This document shows positions 52,800-64,000 of a DNA stretch of 64,000 bases, piece by piece (position 1 is the first letter of the stretch; each line of letters begins with the position of its first letter). Source of the DNA: Solen grandis (taxonomy: Eukaryota; Mollusca; Bivalvia; Adapedonta; Solenidae); contig CM037783.1 of NCBI GenBank assembly GCA_021229015.1, forward strand, positions 23,355,751 to 23,419,750, read 5' to 3'. The notes below the pieces were generated by a model. The model was not told the DNA's origin and did not search any database. It saw only the letters and a program-made list of their open reading frames with translations. The position numbers were made by a program, and so were the translations under genes.

Positions 52800-54370
52800 T
52801 TGCCTTTTTTGAGCAATGCTGCTCAAGACAAAAAAAATCTTTAAAAATTAAAGGGAGGTAATTAAAATAAAGAACCCGGCGGAGGTCTCTTTCGTAATAA
52901 GTTACACTTCTGCTACTCACTATCTATCTATATTTTAAGTTTCAAACCAATACCTCGAATAGTTGCGGAGTTTCAAAAATTAATATAAAATAAGGGAGAT
53001 AATATAAAGGTCGGACCAGGCAGAGTTATGATTCTTGGTTACTGCACTGCTCCTACTTGCAATCATATACTATTTTAAGTTTCAAGTCCTTACCTTCTTT
53101 TGTTTATGACTTTTTCTCCTAAGAAAAAAACAACTATAGAAAGCAATAATGGGAGGTAACCAAAAGATATTCAAAAAACCGGGTTTGGTAGAATTACGAT
53201 TCTTGGTCACTGTATTTTTCCTACTTGTCATCTACTTTTATACATGAAGTTTCAAGTCAATACCTGGTATATTTTTCAAGTATTTAGTAAATATATCAAG
53301 TTCTTCTCTGAACAGCAATTAATTATAAAATTAAATTACTTCGTTACTGCACTTCCCAATTTCACTATCTATTCATAATTTAAGTTTCAAGTCAACACCT
53401 TGTTAGTCCCTACAGCAATTAAAAAAGAGGAGATAATTAAAAAAAGTGGGCAAGATAGAGTTATGTTTCTTAGTCATTGCCACAGGGGCTCGAGGGAGCA
53501 TGGGGCGAATCAATTCGTACTTAATGGTAGCATTAAAAATAGGAAGGGAGGACACTATTTTCGGCTATATTATGAATATCGCATTTTCGGCAAATAACGA
53601 TCAATAAAATGGTTCATATACATTTGAAATGAATAGATAAATAGAATCGTGTCGTTTCCCGTGTTGTTTTTACTCTTTTACTCTTGTAAATGACTAACAA
53701 GTGTTTTTAATGTCCAAATCGAGCTTGACAACAGTCGGGACCGGCTACTTCCGGTTTCTTTTCTAATGAATAAAATGTAAGCGCTTATTGGTCAATTTAT
53801 TCAAATCAAATACTGTGTAAGCAGTTATGACTTCCCTGTACCTTCTCGTCCGACAATGATTACATTGCGCCCACTTTCGATCGCGTTGTTTATGCTATTC
53901 TGGACCTCCGTGACTTAATGAAGTTTTCCCGGGAAATGTAAACCGGAAACATTTTGATTGACCAATAAAAATTTTTGTCAAGCTCGATTGGAACAATAAA
54001 TTAACGATATTATCGTTACAAGAGAAAAACTACCTCATTTACGTTTAGGAATTTCTGAATTTATTCATTTAAAACACAACCTAGTCCATTTTCAATTTTG
54101 AATTTCGATATAAACGCGTTTTTCCAAATTTGGTCTTAAAACAGTGTCCTCCTTTCCTATTTTTATATTACCACTAAGTATGAAATGATTCGCCCAATGC
54201 AACTTCGAGTCCCTGTTGTCATTGCACTTTTCCTAGCCACATTCCATTCATATATGAAGTTTCGAGTCAATATTTTGAATAGATTTTAAGTTGAAGTCAA
54301 TGTTAAAGTTGCTGACAAACCGACAAACAAACAGAGCCTGAGGGCAAAAACAATATGCCCCCGAGCACAG
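52800..54370. repeat. Diverged ~170-180-bp array element, interrupted
   Basis: Units share GGGAGGTAA or GGGAGATAA, then AGAGTTATGATTCTTGGTTA and AAGTTTCAAGTCAATACCT. It ends near 54370 with GACAAACCGACAAACAAACA and AATATGCCCCCGAG, a microsatellite-plus-hairpin-like end as in 1481-2355. It is interrupted by the element at 53481-54217. Confidence 0.6.
53481..54217. mobile_element. Nonautonomous TIR element with 8-bp target duplication (hAT-like)
   Basis: The inverted ends are about 70 bp: CACAGGGGCTCGAGGGAGCA through GGAGGACAC, mirrored at 54146-54217. GTCATTGC flanks both sides (53473-53480 and 54218-54225). The 8-bp duplication and CAGGG-type ends suit hAT. The inner part also has AATCGAGCTTGAC/GTCAAGCTCGATT inverted blocks. 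It is 737 bp, with no transposase. Confidence 0.72.
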
Positions 54371-55549
54371 ATATTCCGGGGGGGGGGGGGGGGGTAAAAA
54401 TACTTTTTAAAATATATAACCCAAAACTCGTAATTTCTTTAAAAAGCACATGTTTAGTTTTACCTCTTCTTTTAAGAATGCAAGTCCCTCTGTATGAGAA
54501 ATATTAAAAAAAACAAAAAAACATAGCCCTAAAATGTAAACAAGTGATGCTCGCTTGCGGGGTGGGGGATATAAGTATAATTGAAATAGGGAAAAATGAC
54601 GTGAGTGTATATACATGTACATGTATATAATTATGAAGATTAATGTTACATACAACATGTCAGCTACTACTCTCTCTCTCTCTGTCTCTTCCACTTTGTC
54701 TCTCAAAGCAGTGAAAATCAATGCATACAACAATGTTATACCAGGGTAAGGATGGTTTTACAATATAAGTTAAATACATTTAGTTTGTAGATAAATGCGT
54801 GTATGAAAACGAATAAATGTTTATAGGATATAAGATAAATCAATCAAAAAGGGTTTTTAGAATTAATGTCTTACCCAATTGTTTACCTTGTTCATCTGAA
54901 ATATAATAATTCAAACAATCAGCTACATCAAACCATTTGTAAAACATAAACATATCTGAAGATGATTGATGGAATGAGACATGAGTCATTATTTCAGAAA
55001 TGTAACAGCATCAGCATTTACGAAAAATGTATAGAAATAATGAAAATTGTAGAAATAAAACAAGCAAATGTAAGTATGTCTAAGAAAAAAATGGGACCAT
55101 GAATTAAATAAACATAAGTAAAATTAAGGATCGTATAATTATGTTTTACAATTTATGGAAATAAATCAGTTTTATGTGAGTATACATGTATATAAATATT
55201 AGATATATGTTCATAACTATATTGATGTTATTCGTATCGTTTCTAATATTTGCCAACTAAGCGTATACTTGCTAAAATATCTGAAAGTCATTTTGATACG
55301 CATGCGCTAAAAATCAGCATTTCAGTATATAAAATACATCCGCTTACCTTGTCATAGAACATATTGAATTTAAGAATTAATACTTTGTCCAAACTTGCAG
55401 GAATAATTTGTGTGTTTGGACTTGGTGTCTATATTTATGTGGGTTTGCAGAGATTTTTTAACTGACACAAATATGACGATGCTTTAAATTGATCCTAAGT
55501 GCATCTAATCCTTATCACCCTAAACTTGTTAATTGGACTTTTGAACTGA
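54371..55549. other. Intergenic; G14 run, otherwise nothing recognised
   Basis: A run of about 14 G at 54379-54392 and a (CT)n stretch at 54670-54690. No gene is seen. Confidence 0.55.
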
Positions 55550-55705
55550 ACCATTAGTTGTTTATGGGGGTGCTTGCTGAAAATTTATTAAATGGATAAT
55601 GTACAGTGTAGACCAAGACCAGGCTGTATGGATGTGCAGGCTGATCTTGGTTTGCACTGGTCACAAAAGTAGTCACAAGTTCCAACAGTATTGTAAGGGT
55701 TAATG
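55550..55705. mobile_element. Palindromic MITE fragment, relative of 26439-26650
   Basis: The central inverted arms AGACCAAGACCAGGCTGTA and GCAGGCTGATCTTGGTTTGC flank TGGATGTGCAGG, like the hairpin at 26560-26605. It ends at GGGTTAA. Confidence 0.5.
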
Positions 55706-55803
55706 TCAGAGTTGTTTGCAGCAAATGATAAACATCCCGATTGCTTTTACTAAACGAGGACAACGCATATGGTTGTCATCATTTTGTTACTATTGTTGTT
55801 TTG

Positions 55804-55850
55804 GTGTTTACCGTCACTACGACAGTATTTTAATCATTACGACTTCTCAT
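55804..55850 (-). mobile_element. SINE family A 3'-end fragment
   Basis: GTTTACCGTCACTACGACAG, TATTTTAATCAT matches the complement of the family A tail only. Confidence 0.5.
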
Positions 55851-57712
55851 CAAGCCAATGCGCCTCGCAAAATGTCAAGTACAGCAACATGAAAACATAG
55901 AAACAGTTTTTGTTGCAATGAACTTCAATGCACGCACATTGTGCACAAGCATTGTCAGTGAACACATCCGAGATATGTTTTTGGAAAAAACAAAACAAAA
56001 CCCAACTGACAAGTAAAAATACATGTATGCACTTTAAAGAGAATGCAAGATTGATATCTTATATGACTTTTATTGTCAAATAATATTTGAAATGCAATAA
56101 ATGGGATAATAATAAAAAAAACTGTTTTTAACAGATGGTTACGATGATCAGAATGGTATTCCGAGACGCAAAATACTTATTTAAAGCATGAACCGCCGGA
56201 AGACATATTTTTTACGTTTTAAGAAACTGTTCCCCATGCGACGGCAAAAGGAAAATTTAAACTGAAAGACATAAGACTCAAATTTCCACTATCAACCTAG
56301 TTTTTGACACAATGTTATATGACAATGGTTTGGTCATTAGTAAGTTGCTTGATATATAGGTCTCTAGTTGTACCGGTAATGTAGTCATTTACCAAAAGAC
56401 AAATTAGTGATGACATATTCATTATACATGGGCAACAATGGACTGAGATAATTACGTCGGGAGCTCGATACAAGTGAAATATCGTTCCCATGGTGATATA
56501 AGAGGTCAATTTGTCTGATATCATTGTCTGAAACTTATAAACGAACAGTGAGATATTGTAATATACAATAACGATATTGCGTGCGCAAGTATATTATTAA
56601 ATGACTATATTTACATGAGATAATGTGCACGTTATGAAATATACCAGTTTAGATGTTTGCAAAATAAAAATTTCTTTTGCGAATATGATGTCCTTAAAAT
56701 GGGTTTATTTAACATCGAAAAGGGTTTAAGAATTTAAAATGATTTCCTTTTCTCCAACTTTTTTTAATTTTACAATAAACAAATCATAACATAACTTATT
56801 AAAAATAACCATACAACATATTTTATTTTTATTCACGACAGACAGATATCTTACTAGCTATTGATGTAAAGATAAATTCGTTTGATTATAAAAAGCGACA
56901 CACAGCATCCATCAAAATGATATCAAAGAAATAAATATATTTTATCAAATTCTACCGTCACTTTCGAATTCCTCTGCAATTACTGAAGATTTATTTTTGT
57001 TACCCCCTTTGTCTTGGTACGTAGATAATTTCTTAGTGCAGTAAATTCCATCAACTGTAACAGTTGTTCAGAGCGTCTTGCTTATTTCTTCGGAATATCT
57101 ACCGGAATTAGCCGGAAATTGTCGAGTATATACGTCAAGTATCATTTTGGACTGCATCTATTCACATTGTAGTCAATATAAATTTGTTTTGGGCCAAACC
57201 AGTAGACTTTAGAGCGTTTACGGACAAATTAATGAAACCCGTCAAAGTAATTGAGTTACGAGGTTTAATTTCTGATGTCAACTTTTATTATGTAGTAATT
57301 AATAAGGATCTAGTGCATGCAGATGTGTAAAAATACAGCGCGTTGGCAACTTCGTTTTTAATATCTAGCGATGAAAAACATAAACCTGACACTCATCAGA
57401 AAAATTACAATAATTATAAGGCAATGACATCTATATTCTTTTTTATATATATCATCACAGGGCACTGAAATGATTGGGATGAGTTAATGTCTCGCTAATA
57501 AAAAAGTGAGTTATAGTTGGACTTTGTCTACATGAGAGAGTCATTTAAAAGTTCCTTCAATGTGATTAATGTGATACTGCGCAAAGGATGAGCTGCGTGA
57601 TACAACACACAGGCTTCCACTACCTTAAAATGTAAAAGAAAGATTGAACGCAGGATTTCATCATATAAGTTAATGCATTCTTCATTAAATTGTAATCCTG
57701 GCCCAATAAATG
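55851..57712. other. Intergenic, nothing recognised
   Basis: AT-rich unique sequence, with no gene or repeat recognised on either strand. Confidence 0.55.
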
Positions 57713-57863
57713 CTTAAAAAGACTACAGTACAGATGCAAGCATCCGTTGTCTTGGAGTTATAGGCTCTTTTGCTCCAAAGTCTATGAGTGCTTGCATTTA
57801 CAAAATTCACACGATCACTTGAAGGACCATGAGAAAAATTTAATTATGGAGGGATTACCTTAA
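57713..57863. mobile_element. MITE, TTAAGGTAATCCATCC family, shortened
   Basis: It has the internal GATGCAAGCATCC / AGTCTATGAGTGCTTGCAT and right end GGGATTACCTTAA shared with 58387-58596. Confidence 0.55.
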
Positions 57864-58386
57864 GATAATTATAATATCCTTCCGAAACATAATGTTTGGT
57901 ATAAACACATGTTATGCTAAATGAGCGAGTATTCAATTTTATGATCAGGTGTACAACGAGATCATCCTGATAGTGTTCATTGGAATGTCATCTTAACATC
58001 TCGAACATGATAAAGTTTTAAGATAAAAGCCGTTCATGAAAAAGTATCCGGATGAAATCTGTGTAACTATGCTGAAAGGAAGCGTTTCGTTGTAAACAAA
58101 TACAGAATGCTGTCAGACGAATCTCAATAAACATTGACCTTGATATAATTTGGAAGCATTTTATAAACAAATGCATTTGAACGAGATAAAACCCCAGTTC
58201 TAAATAATGATGATTTTAACTATTATCCACTATGCCCATCTTGTAATCTGTTTAGAAGATACAATATACAATAATCTTTATTTTACAACAGAGAAGTTCA
58301 GCTGAAAACTATTATCTGACAATTGGTGTTTCAAATAAAGGTGTGCTTTGTTCTTTTGATGACCTTTATGTGAGTGCTGCTAACAA

Positions 58387-58596
58387 TTAAGGTAATCCAT
58401 CCATCATTAGATTGTGATCATGGAACAATAAGTAATTATGTGGATTTTTATAGTAATTACACTGGAGTCTTTTCAGACTTTGATTAAAAGCGCCTCTAAC
58501 TTCAAGTCTATGAATGCTTGCATCTGCACTGTTTGAAGACTTTTTGGACATTTGAGGGACCAAGATTATAATGTAATGATGGGTGGGTTACCTTAA
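58387..58596. mobile_element. MITE, TTAAGGTAATCCATCC family
   Basis: The ends TTAAGGTAATCCATCCATCA and GATGGGTGGGTTACCTTAA are inverted at TTAA sites. It is 210 bp and noncoding. Confidence 0.7.
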
Positions 58597-60000
58597 GAAC
58601 GTTTCAAGGGGTTACCACTGATTTAATTTTTTTTCCCTCTTCTTTTTCTTAAATTTCTCATTCAGTTTTGGCAGAATGATAAAAGAAACCACAAATTTTA
58701 GGATTACTGTATTAAAATCATAATAAGAGGTATAGTTACCATATGGCGTGGGTCCAATATAGTCATTTAATTACAATTTGGCTAAAATTTCAGTAAAAAA
58801 TCAATTTTGATAAAAAAAAAAAAAAAAATTGGTGAGGTATACATTGTTTTTTTGTTTTTTGTTTTTTCATTTTCAGAAAGTCTTTCTTTCAGAGGATTGA
58901 ATATGGAAAAAAAGGAAAGCTGTCCGTTGATTTTTTTAATAAGAAAAAAAATATATAAATTTTCATAACTTGGGGGTAATTCAGAGCGTCATATATAGAC
59001 AGATTTCCATTCCAAAAATTGTCAATATAGTTACAAACAAAAAGTGCCGTGGAGACATTTTTTATTTATAACATCAGCCGTAACCGGTTGCTTCTACACA
59101 AATCACATCTCAGTTTCGTAAAATCCTGTAAAATCCCGGATCATGGGCATGCGCAATAACGATGTGCTTATACCCAATTTCTTAATAATTTTTTTTTGTC
59201 GGAATCGTTATGTGTGTAACATTCCGTATAAAAATGTAATATAAGAATTGGAAATACTTGTGCAAAGAAATCGGCTCTGAGACAAAACACAAGCCAAATA
59301 TTGTATCACCAGCATTTCTCTTTGTCATTTCATTTTCTCATTTAATGAAACATGGAGAAATGATATTGCTCTGTCTGGCATGACACATGGAGAATTGATA
59401 CAGCTTTTCAAATACGTTTCTTTGGATCGATAGTATACGATACAGATTTTTACATTGTCACCAAAAATTAAGCATATTTCGTACAGTTACAAAAAAATGC
59501 TCTTCTGAATTACATTAATCATCAATTGATTATAATTCATACGAACTAATACTAAAAACGCGCGTTTTGATTAATTATAATTCCTTGGTTTGGACGTGTT
59601 TTTCTTTATTGGTTATGATAATGATTACAATTTCAAGAGGGTTATAATCGTAGGCGTATAATTTTAGTGGAATTTCCTTAGCTTTTTAGATGAGATGAAT
59701 TATATTTATAAAGTTTATATTTGAGATAAGTAACTGATTGCTAATAATCAATTTTCTGATGATTTGGTGGTAAATCAGTCCTGGAACTATTCTTTATGCA
59801 GAGATGCTGTACTTATTTTTTTTTAGTTTAATCATATTTATTATTCAAATTCTATAATAGAACATTTCACAAACATATACAGAATAAGATTAAATCGAGA
59901 ACTTAAAGCTGTGCCTATAGTATCTGGGTGACTTTGCATTTCCACATTCAGATATCGAGCACATCACTCTGTGCTCGTGAGATACGCCCTAAACTCTTGG
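58597..60000. other. Intergenic, nothing recognised
   Basis: AT-rich with several A/T runs, for example about 58812-58829. Confidence 0.55.
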
Positions 60001-60290
60001 AACCGCCCAAGGTGGCCGAGTGGTTAGAGCGTCCGCCTCGAGAGCGGGATTCTGTGGGTTTGATACCAAACCGTGACATACCTAAGTCGTTGAAATGATA
60101 CTGGTAGCTTCATGCGTGTCGCATATATACAGTGTAGTTTCAGGACTGGTTGGCCAGGTGTCATGATAATGTGATTGAGTGTGGCACATGTCTACCAGTG
60201 TAGCAGCACCATGTATGTCTCAAGTAGACATCGTCTCCAAATGAGTTAAATACTGTCGTAGGTACGTTAAAGTCAACAAACAAAATACTT
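60001..60290 (+). mobile_element. tRNA-derived SINE, family B, full length
   Basis: The head CCAAGGTGGCCGAGTGGTTA, GAGCGTCCGCCTCGAGAGCG resembles a tRNA-Ser/Leu type A box, with a B-box relic GGTTTGATACC. The body contains CCGTGACATACCTAAGTCG, TTTCAGGACTGGTTGGCC, ATGTCTCAAGTAGACATCGT and the tail 'gagttaaatactgtcg'. It is the best copy of family B in this window. Confidence 0.8.
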
Positions 60291-60728
60291 GGTCATCAGG
60301 ACCAGGCCTATTGCACTCAATCCGGTGTGATGTGCAATATAACTCTTATTACGGTATATACCGCGATCAAATCCCACGATATCATATCGCGATTTTATTT
60401 CCAAATATCAGTATATTGCGGCCTTCATAAAATTACACATACTAAGAGAAAATCTAGATGTAAGATGTTTTCAAATATGAAACACTTTATGCGGGAGAGT
60501 GAAAAAAATGGGATGTTTATAACAGCCCACTTCTTTTAACCCGCTTTTCATGTAGTATTTACAGTATTCAATCCATGAAGAACAAAATCGAAACAATTTG
60601 GTTTCACATGGAAACCATAATATATAGCACTGAACAGTCACAGTCCGGTTTATACCTGCGCGCAGTATATGTAGCACCTCGTTACTTTTACCTGTAAGTA
60701 TATAACACTCCATTTTTCTACTCATATT

Positions 60729-61060
60729 GCCCTTTGTAAATATTTATACATAATTTTTGTCCGGACCATAGCTCAAAAATGATAAAAGGTTTCAAAATGA
60801 AACTTAATATATGGATAGAACTCATTTAAGGGAGGTGCAGTGCCCAAGAACCATAACTCTCTGTTGCATAATTTTGGAATTATTTGCCCTTTGTAAATAT
60901 TTATACTTAATTTTTGTCCCAGTTATAACTCAAAAAGATTAAAAGGTATCAAGATGAAACTTCATATGTGGATAGATCTCATTGAGAAAGAGTGCAGTGA
61001 CCAGAACCATAACTCTCATTTGCATACTATTTGAGATATTGCCCTTTGTAAATATTTAGG
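60729..61060. repeat. Tandem ~156-bp array, about two units
   Basis: GCCCTTTGTAAATATTTA occurs at 60729, 60886 and 61041 (spacing 157 and 155). Units share TTTTTGTCC, AGCTCAAAAA-type and AACCATAACTCTC. It may be another pearl-like element that has lost its ends. Confidence 0.65.
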
Positions 61061-61540
61061 TTTTCGCCTCTGCAGGGCGAAAACCTATTGTTCTTCTTCT
61101 GTTGATTTGTTTTTTTTTTTTATTAGGTTTTCGCATCGCTGGGCAAAACCTTTTTTTTTTTTTTTTATTATTTTTCCGCCGGTTTTTGTGAACGGCATAT
61201 CGCCATGATAGAAAAAAGGCACAATTATGAAATTTCTACCAGTTTTTTCTACTTATATGAACTTAATCCTTACGTTGAGAAAATTTTCATTTTTGTCTTT
61301 GTTTTTCCGCTAGGGGGCGCTTTGTATAAAATCATAAAAAGAGGAGTAACTCTGTTATTTGGGGTCCGATTCAAATGCGGTTTTTTGCATTATGTTCACT
61401 GATGATAGCCTAATATAATATGATAGATTTCAATGATTGACATACATAAATCTTTTGAGCTACGGAAGGTTGAAAGTTCAAACCTTACAAAAAATGGTGA
61501 AAATGAGGGTAGGTCTACGAAAACCTATCCAGTTTTTTCA
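61050..61540. mobile_element. Possible MITE or hairpin element, TAGGTTTTCGC family
   Basis: TAGGTTTTCGCCTCTGCAGG, GCGAAAACCTA forms a short perfect hairpin at 61055-61088. TTAGGTTTTCGCATCGCTGG recurs at 61125, and an inverse TACGAAAACCTA occurs near 61517. It may be an element of about 410 bp next to a short duplicate of its own end. Not coding. Confidence 0.4.
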
Positions 61541-62627
61541 GAGATGAGATAGAAGAGTTCTTTTTGTTGCATATGATTTGCAAGACATATACGCACAAAA
61601 TATATGGGTTGGCGATTTTGAAAAATGCATTGTTTGTCTTCTAGAAACGGTCAAACTTTACTAAATTTTGGGACAAATTAACATTTCTTGAACACATTTG
61701 TGTTGCTCCTGATTTTATTTTTTCCAAGAAAAAAATTTTAAAAAATATTGCAAAGGTCAAGGTCATATCATGATTATTGGATTTTTAAACGGCCTCAAAT
61801 AGCTCAAAAACTAAAAATATTTCATTGTTATCATGTGCGGATAAGATTTAGGTCTTGAAGAGACCTTTCAAATGATGTTTAGTTTTTGAAGATCGGGCTT
61901 GATTTGGTCATTTTATGGCAGTTCAAAGTTTATCCTCTTTGGAAAAATTGTAAATTTGTTTTCAAAGTTTGAATTTAGTTATTTTTTTGTGCGATTATCC
62001 TAAAGTTTAAAATCTTATAATTCAAGTAAAATAATCTTGATCAAAATCGGTTGTGAAATGTAGTATCTATGACATGACAAAGTTAATGGTTTCTGGAGAA
62101 AAAAAAAGCTTCTTATCCTGACGAGGATTACCTGTATATGCAAGCTAAAGAGGCAGACTGTCTTATCTCAAGTAGAATGAGTACCGCTGATCAATTATGT
62201 AGGTCAGCCTTTGGAGATTGGTAGCTATGTTTAAAAGCAGACTGACTTATCTTAGCCACCAATGCAGTACACTGTTATTGAAGCGAATAAATCACTATAA
62301 GTTTCTGCTCTCATCCTTACCTCTCTATCTGTCTGTCTGTCTCTCTCTCTCACATAGATTTAATTGGGCATAATGAAAAATATAGCTATGAAAATCTCAA
62401 CATTAATGTTTTTATGCTAGAGTCAGTTTTGCAAACAATAAGTAATGTGTACCTTTGCATATACCTTTCTACACAAGTTTTTAAAAGTGTATATATGATT
62501 GTAAGGTTACTTGATTTCTGAATACATCTCAGCCTTAGAAAATATCTGCATCATAACAATCATTTACGAATTTTATGAATTTCATATATAATAACTTTAT
62601 TATGTGTATATACAGTGCGGCTTGTGT
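61541..62627. other. Intergenic; (TCTG)n/(CT)n at 62325-62352
   Basis: AT-rich, with a short TCTG and CT microsatellite. No gene is seen. Confidence 0.55.
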
Positions 62628-62735
62628 GCAAGTCGGAACACGGAACGTACGTTAATACACGGACACGGAACGCACGTTGCACGGACACGGAACGCACGGT
62701 ACACGGTGCGCGCACGTTACACGTTTGGTTCATAT
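62628..62735. repeat. Short G+C-rich minisatellite
   Basis: ACACGGAACGCACGTTGCAC-type units (ACACGGAACG-ACG-) repeat three to four times imperfectly. CG dinucleotides are dense compared with the surroundings. Confidence 0.7.
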
Positions 62736-62799
62736 ACACGATACGATCCATGCACGATACTAACGCTGCCAGTTTATTCGGTTAACTTGGTTTTCGTGC

Positions 62800-64000
62800 A
62801 TTGACTTCTTTACGCGTCATTTAAAGGAGAAAGCTAAATGATCACTCATTATTGGGAGACAGACAAAACAACCATCCACTGATGATTTTACAAGACGTAT
62901 AAAAAATCAATGAGTGTGGTTAGAGCGTCAGTTTTACTTTCTCTGTCTCCCCCCCCCCCCCCTCTCCCTCTCTCTGTCATAGATGTAACATATAAATCAC
63001 AATACACCACTACAGCATAGTTATAATACTGCTGTAATCAATTGATTAGGTAGAAAATACTTAAAAAATAGGATTTCAAATTAAAAAGTCAGTTGTATTG
63101 AAATCATTCAGTATTGTATTGAAAACGAGGACACTTTACGTAATCATAACAACAAAGTTGATAAACTACAGGCTAGATTCACGCGTATATAGCACCTTGG
63201 AAGATAGAATTTTCAATATTAAGGGATTTTAATTATAAACATTGCATAAGTCTTACATAGGTTGGAAACATTAGCATTACAGGCAAAAAAAATCATCATG
63301 TGATGTACAGGTAATCAGCTAAGTAAGCTTTTAAATCAACCTAAATTTAAGTGTGAGATTAAAAAAAAAGAGAGAAACAGACAGGGAGAGAGACAGTGAA
63401 GTACCATGAGAATTAATCGAATACTGCACTGATACATAGATAGCATAGTGTAATAAACAATAACTGATGCTAGTCTAATAACAGAGTATCATGTTCGTGT
63501 AGAAAAAATGTGGTACCGGGTGACTCATGAAAGCAAATCAAAACAACTGTGTTACGGATTTTTACAAAGTATTAAAGTTTCAATGGAGAAAGATTATATA
63601 GATATGGCATGGTTTCTTCTATAAAATGATTGTCATGTTATATATACTAATGACAACATGCTTATAGGTGATTTGACCAACCAGTAACACACATCCTTAT
63701 ATACACATGATCTAGGATAGGATACGGATATGAAGTAAGTTTATAATATTGTATTCTTATTGGGCACCAAATTGCATCAAATAAAAAAAAAACATGATTT
63801 GGTGATGTAATATTGGTAAAAATTTGATCTTTTTTGGTTACATTTTCTTTTGCTTCAAATTGTGATGTATAAAGAAAAGTATTCGACTTGTGCTTCTTGT
63901 ATACTTGACTGAACTTTCTTCAATGGTGGATTATTTTAGACATTTCGTGTGTTCGTGTCTTCATTCCGAAAGGCAAAAGGCGAAATAACAAAAACATGCC
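62800..64000. other. Intergenic, nothing recognised
   Basis: It contains a C-run followed by (CT)n at 62950-62978. No gene or RNA is seen up to the window end. Confidence 0.55.

Overview
The window looks like intron-rich, AT-rich invertebrate DNA, most likely from a bivalve mollusc. The evidence is two recognisable metazoan genes with GT-AG introns, several families of tRNA-derived SINEs, many small TTAA-flanked palindromic elements, and repeated arrays of about 150-185 bp units that end in short-period microsatellites, an architecture known from bivalve pearl/Helitron-like elements. The species cannot be determined from the sequence alone. There is one assembly gap of exactly 100 N (39951-40050).

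Two protein-coding genes are supported and lie head to head. LEO1, a Paf1-complex subunit, is on the minus strand from its ATG at 11956 leftwards. Seven coding exons with matching phases (462 codons) are visible, and the rest runs off the left edge. Its large third exon encodes an expanded Ser/Pro/Arg repeat built from a 30-bp minisatellite. SMIM14, a small ER membrane protein, is complete on the plus strand (22348-29366, four coding exons, 102 aa). The ~10 kb between them holds no recognised gene. Intron 1 of LEO1 contains a large inverted duplication of a promoter-like and first-exon-like segment. The exon 3 acceptor of LEO1 lies about 10 bp from a Helitron-like element that appears to supply its polypyrimidine tract.

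From 29.5 kb to the right end there is no recognised host gene, and transposable elements dominate. There are two decayed non-LTR retrotransposons: 36.7-39.9 kb on the minus strand, and 41.56-44.57 kb on the plus strand. The second is inserted in an older Helitron-like array with a 6-bp target duplication. Several satellite-like arrays lie inside or next to terminal-inverted-repeat elements (33.3-34.4, 48.7-50.2 and 52.8-54.4 kb). SINEs of at least three tRNA-derived families are scattered throughout.

The most unusual objects are two miniature LTR-retrotransposon-like (TRIM-like) elements at 19435-19793 and 52379-52786. Each has short direct terminal repeats that contain a complete tRNA-like segment with A and B boxes, a TGG-starting primer-binding-like site after the left repeat, and a purine tract before the right one. 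This would be an LTR element carrying a Pol III promoter in its LTR, comparable in principle to plant Cassandra elements, which carry a 5S-like sequence. All assignments come from reading the sequence; no database search was done.
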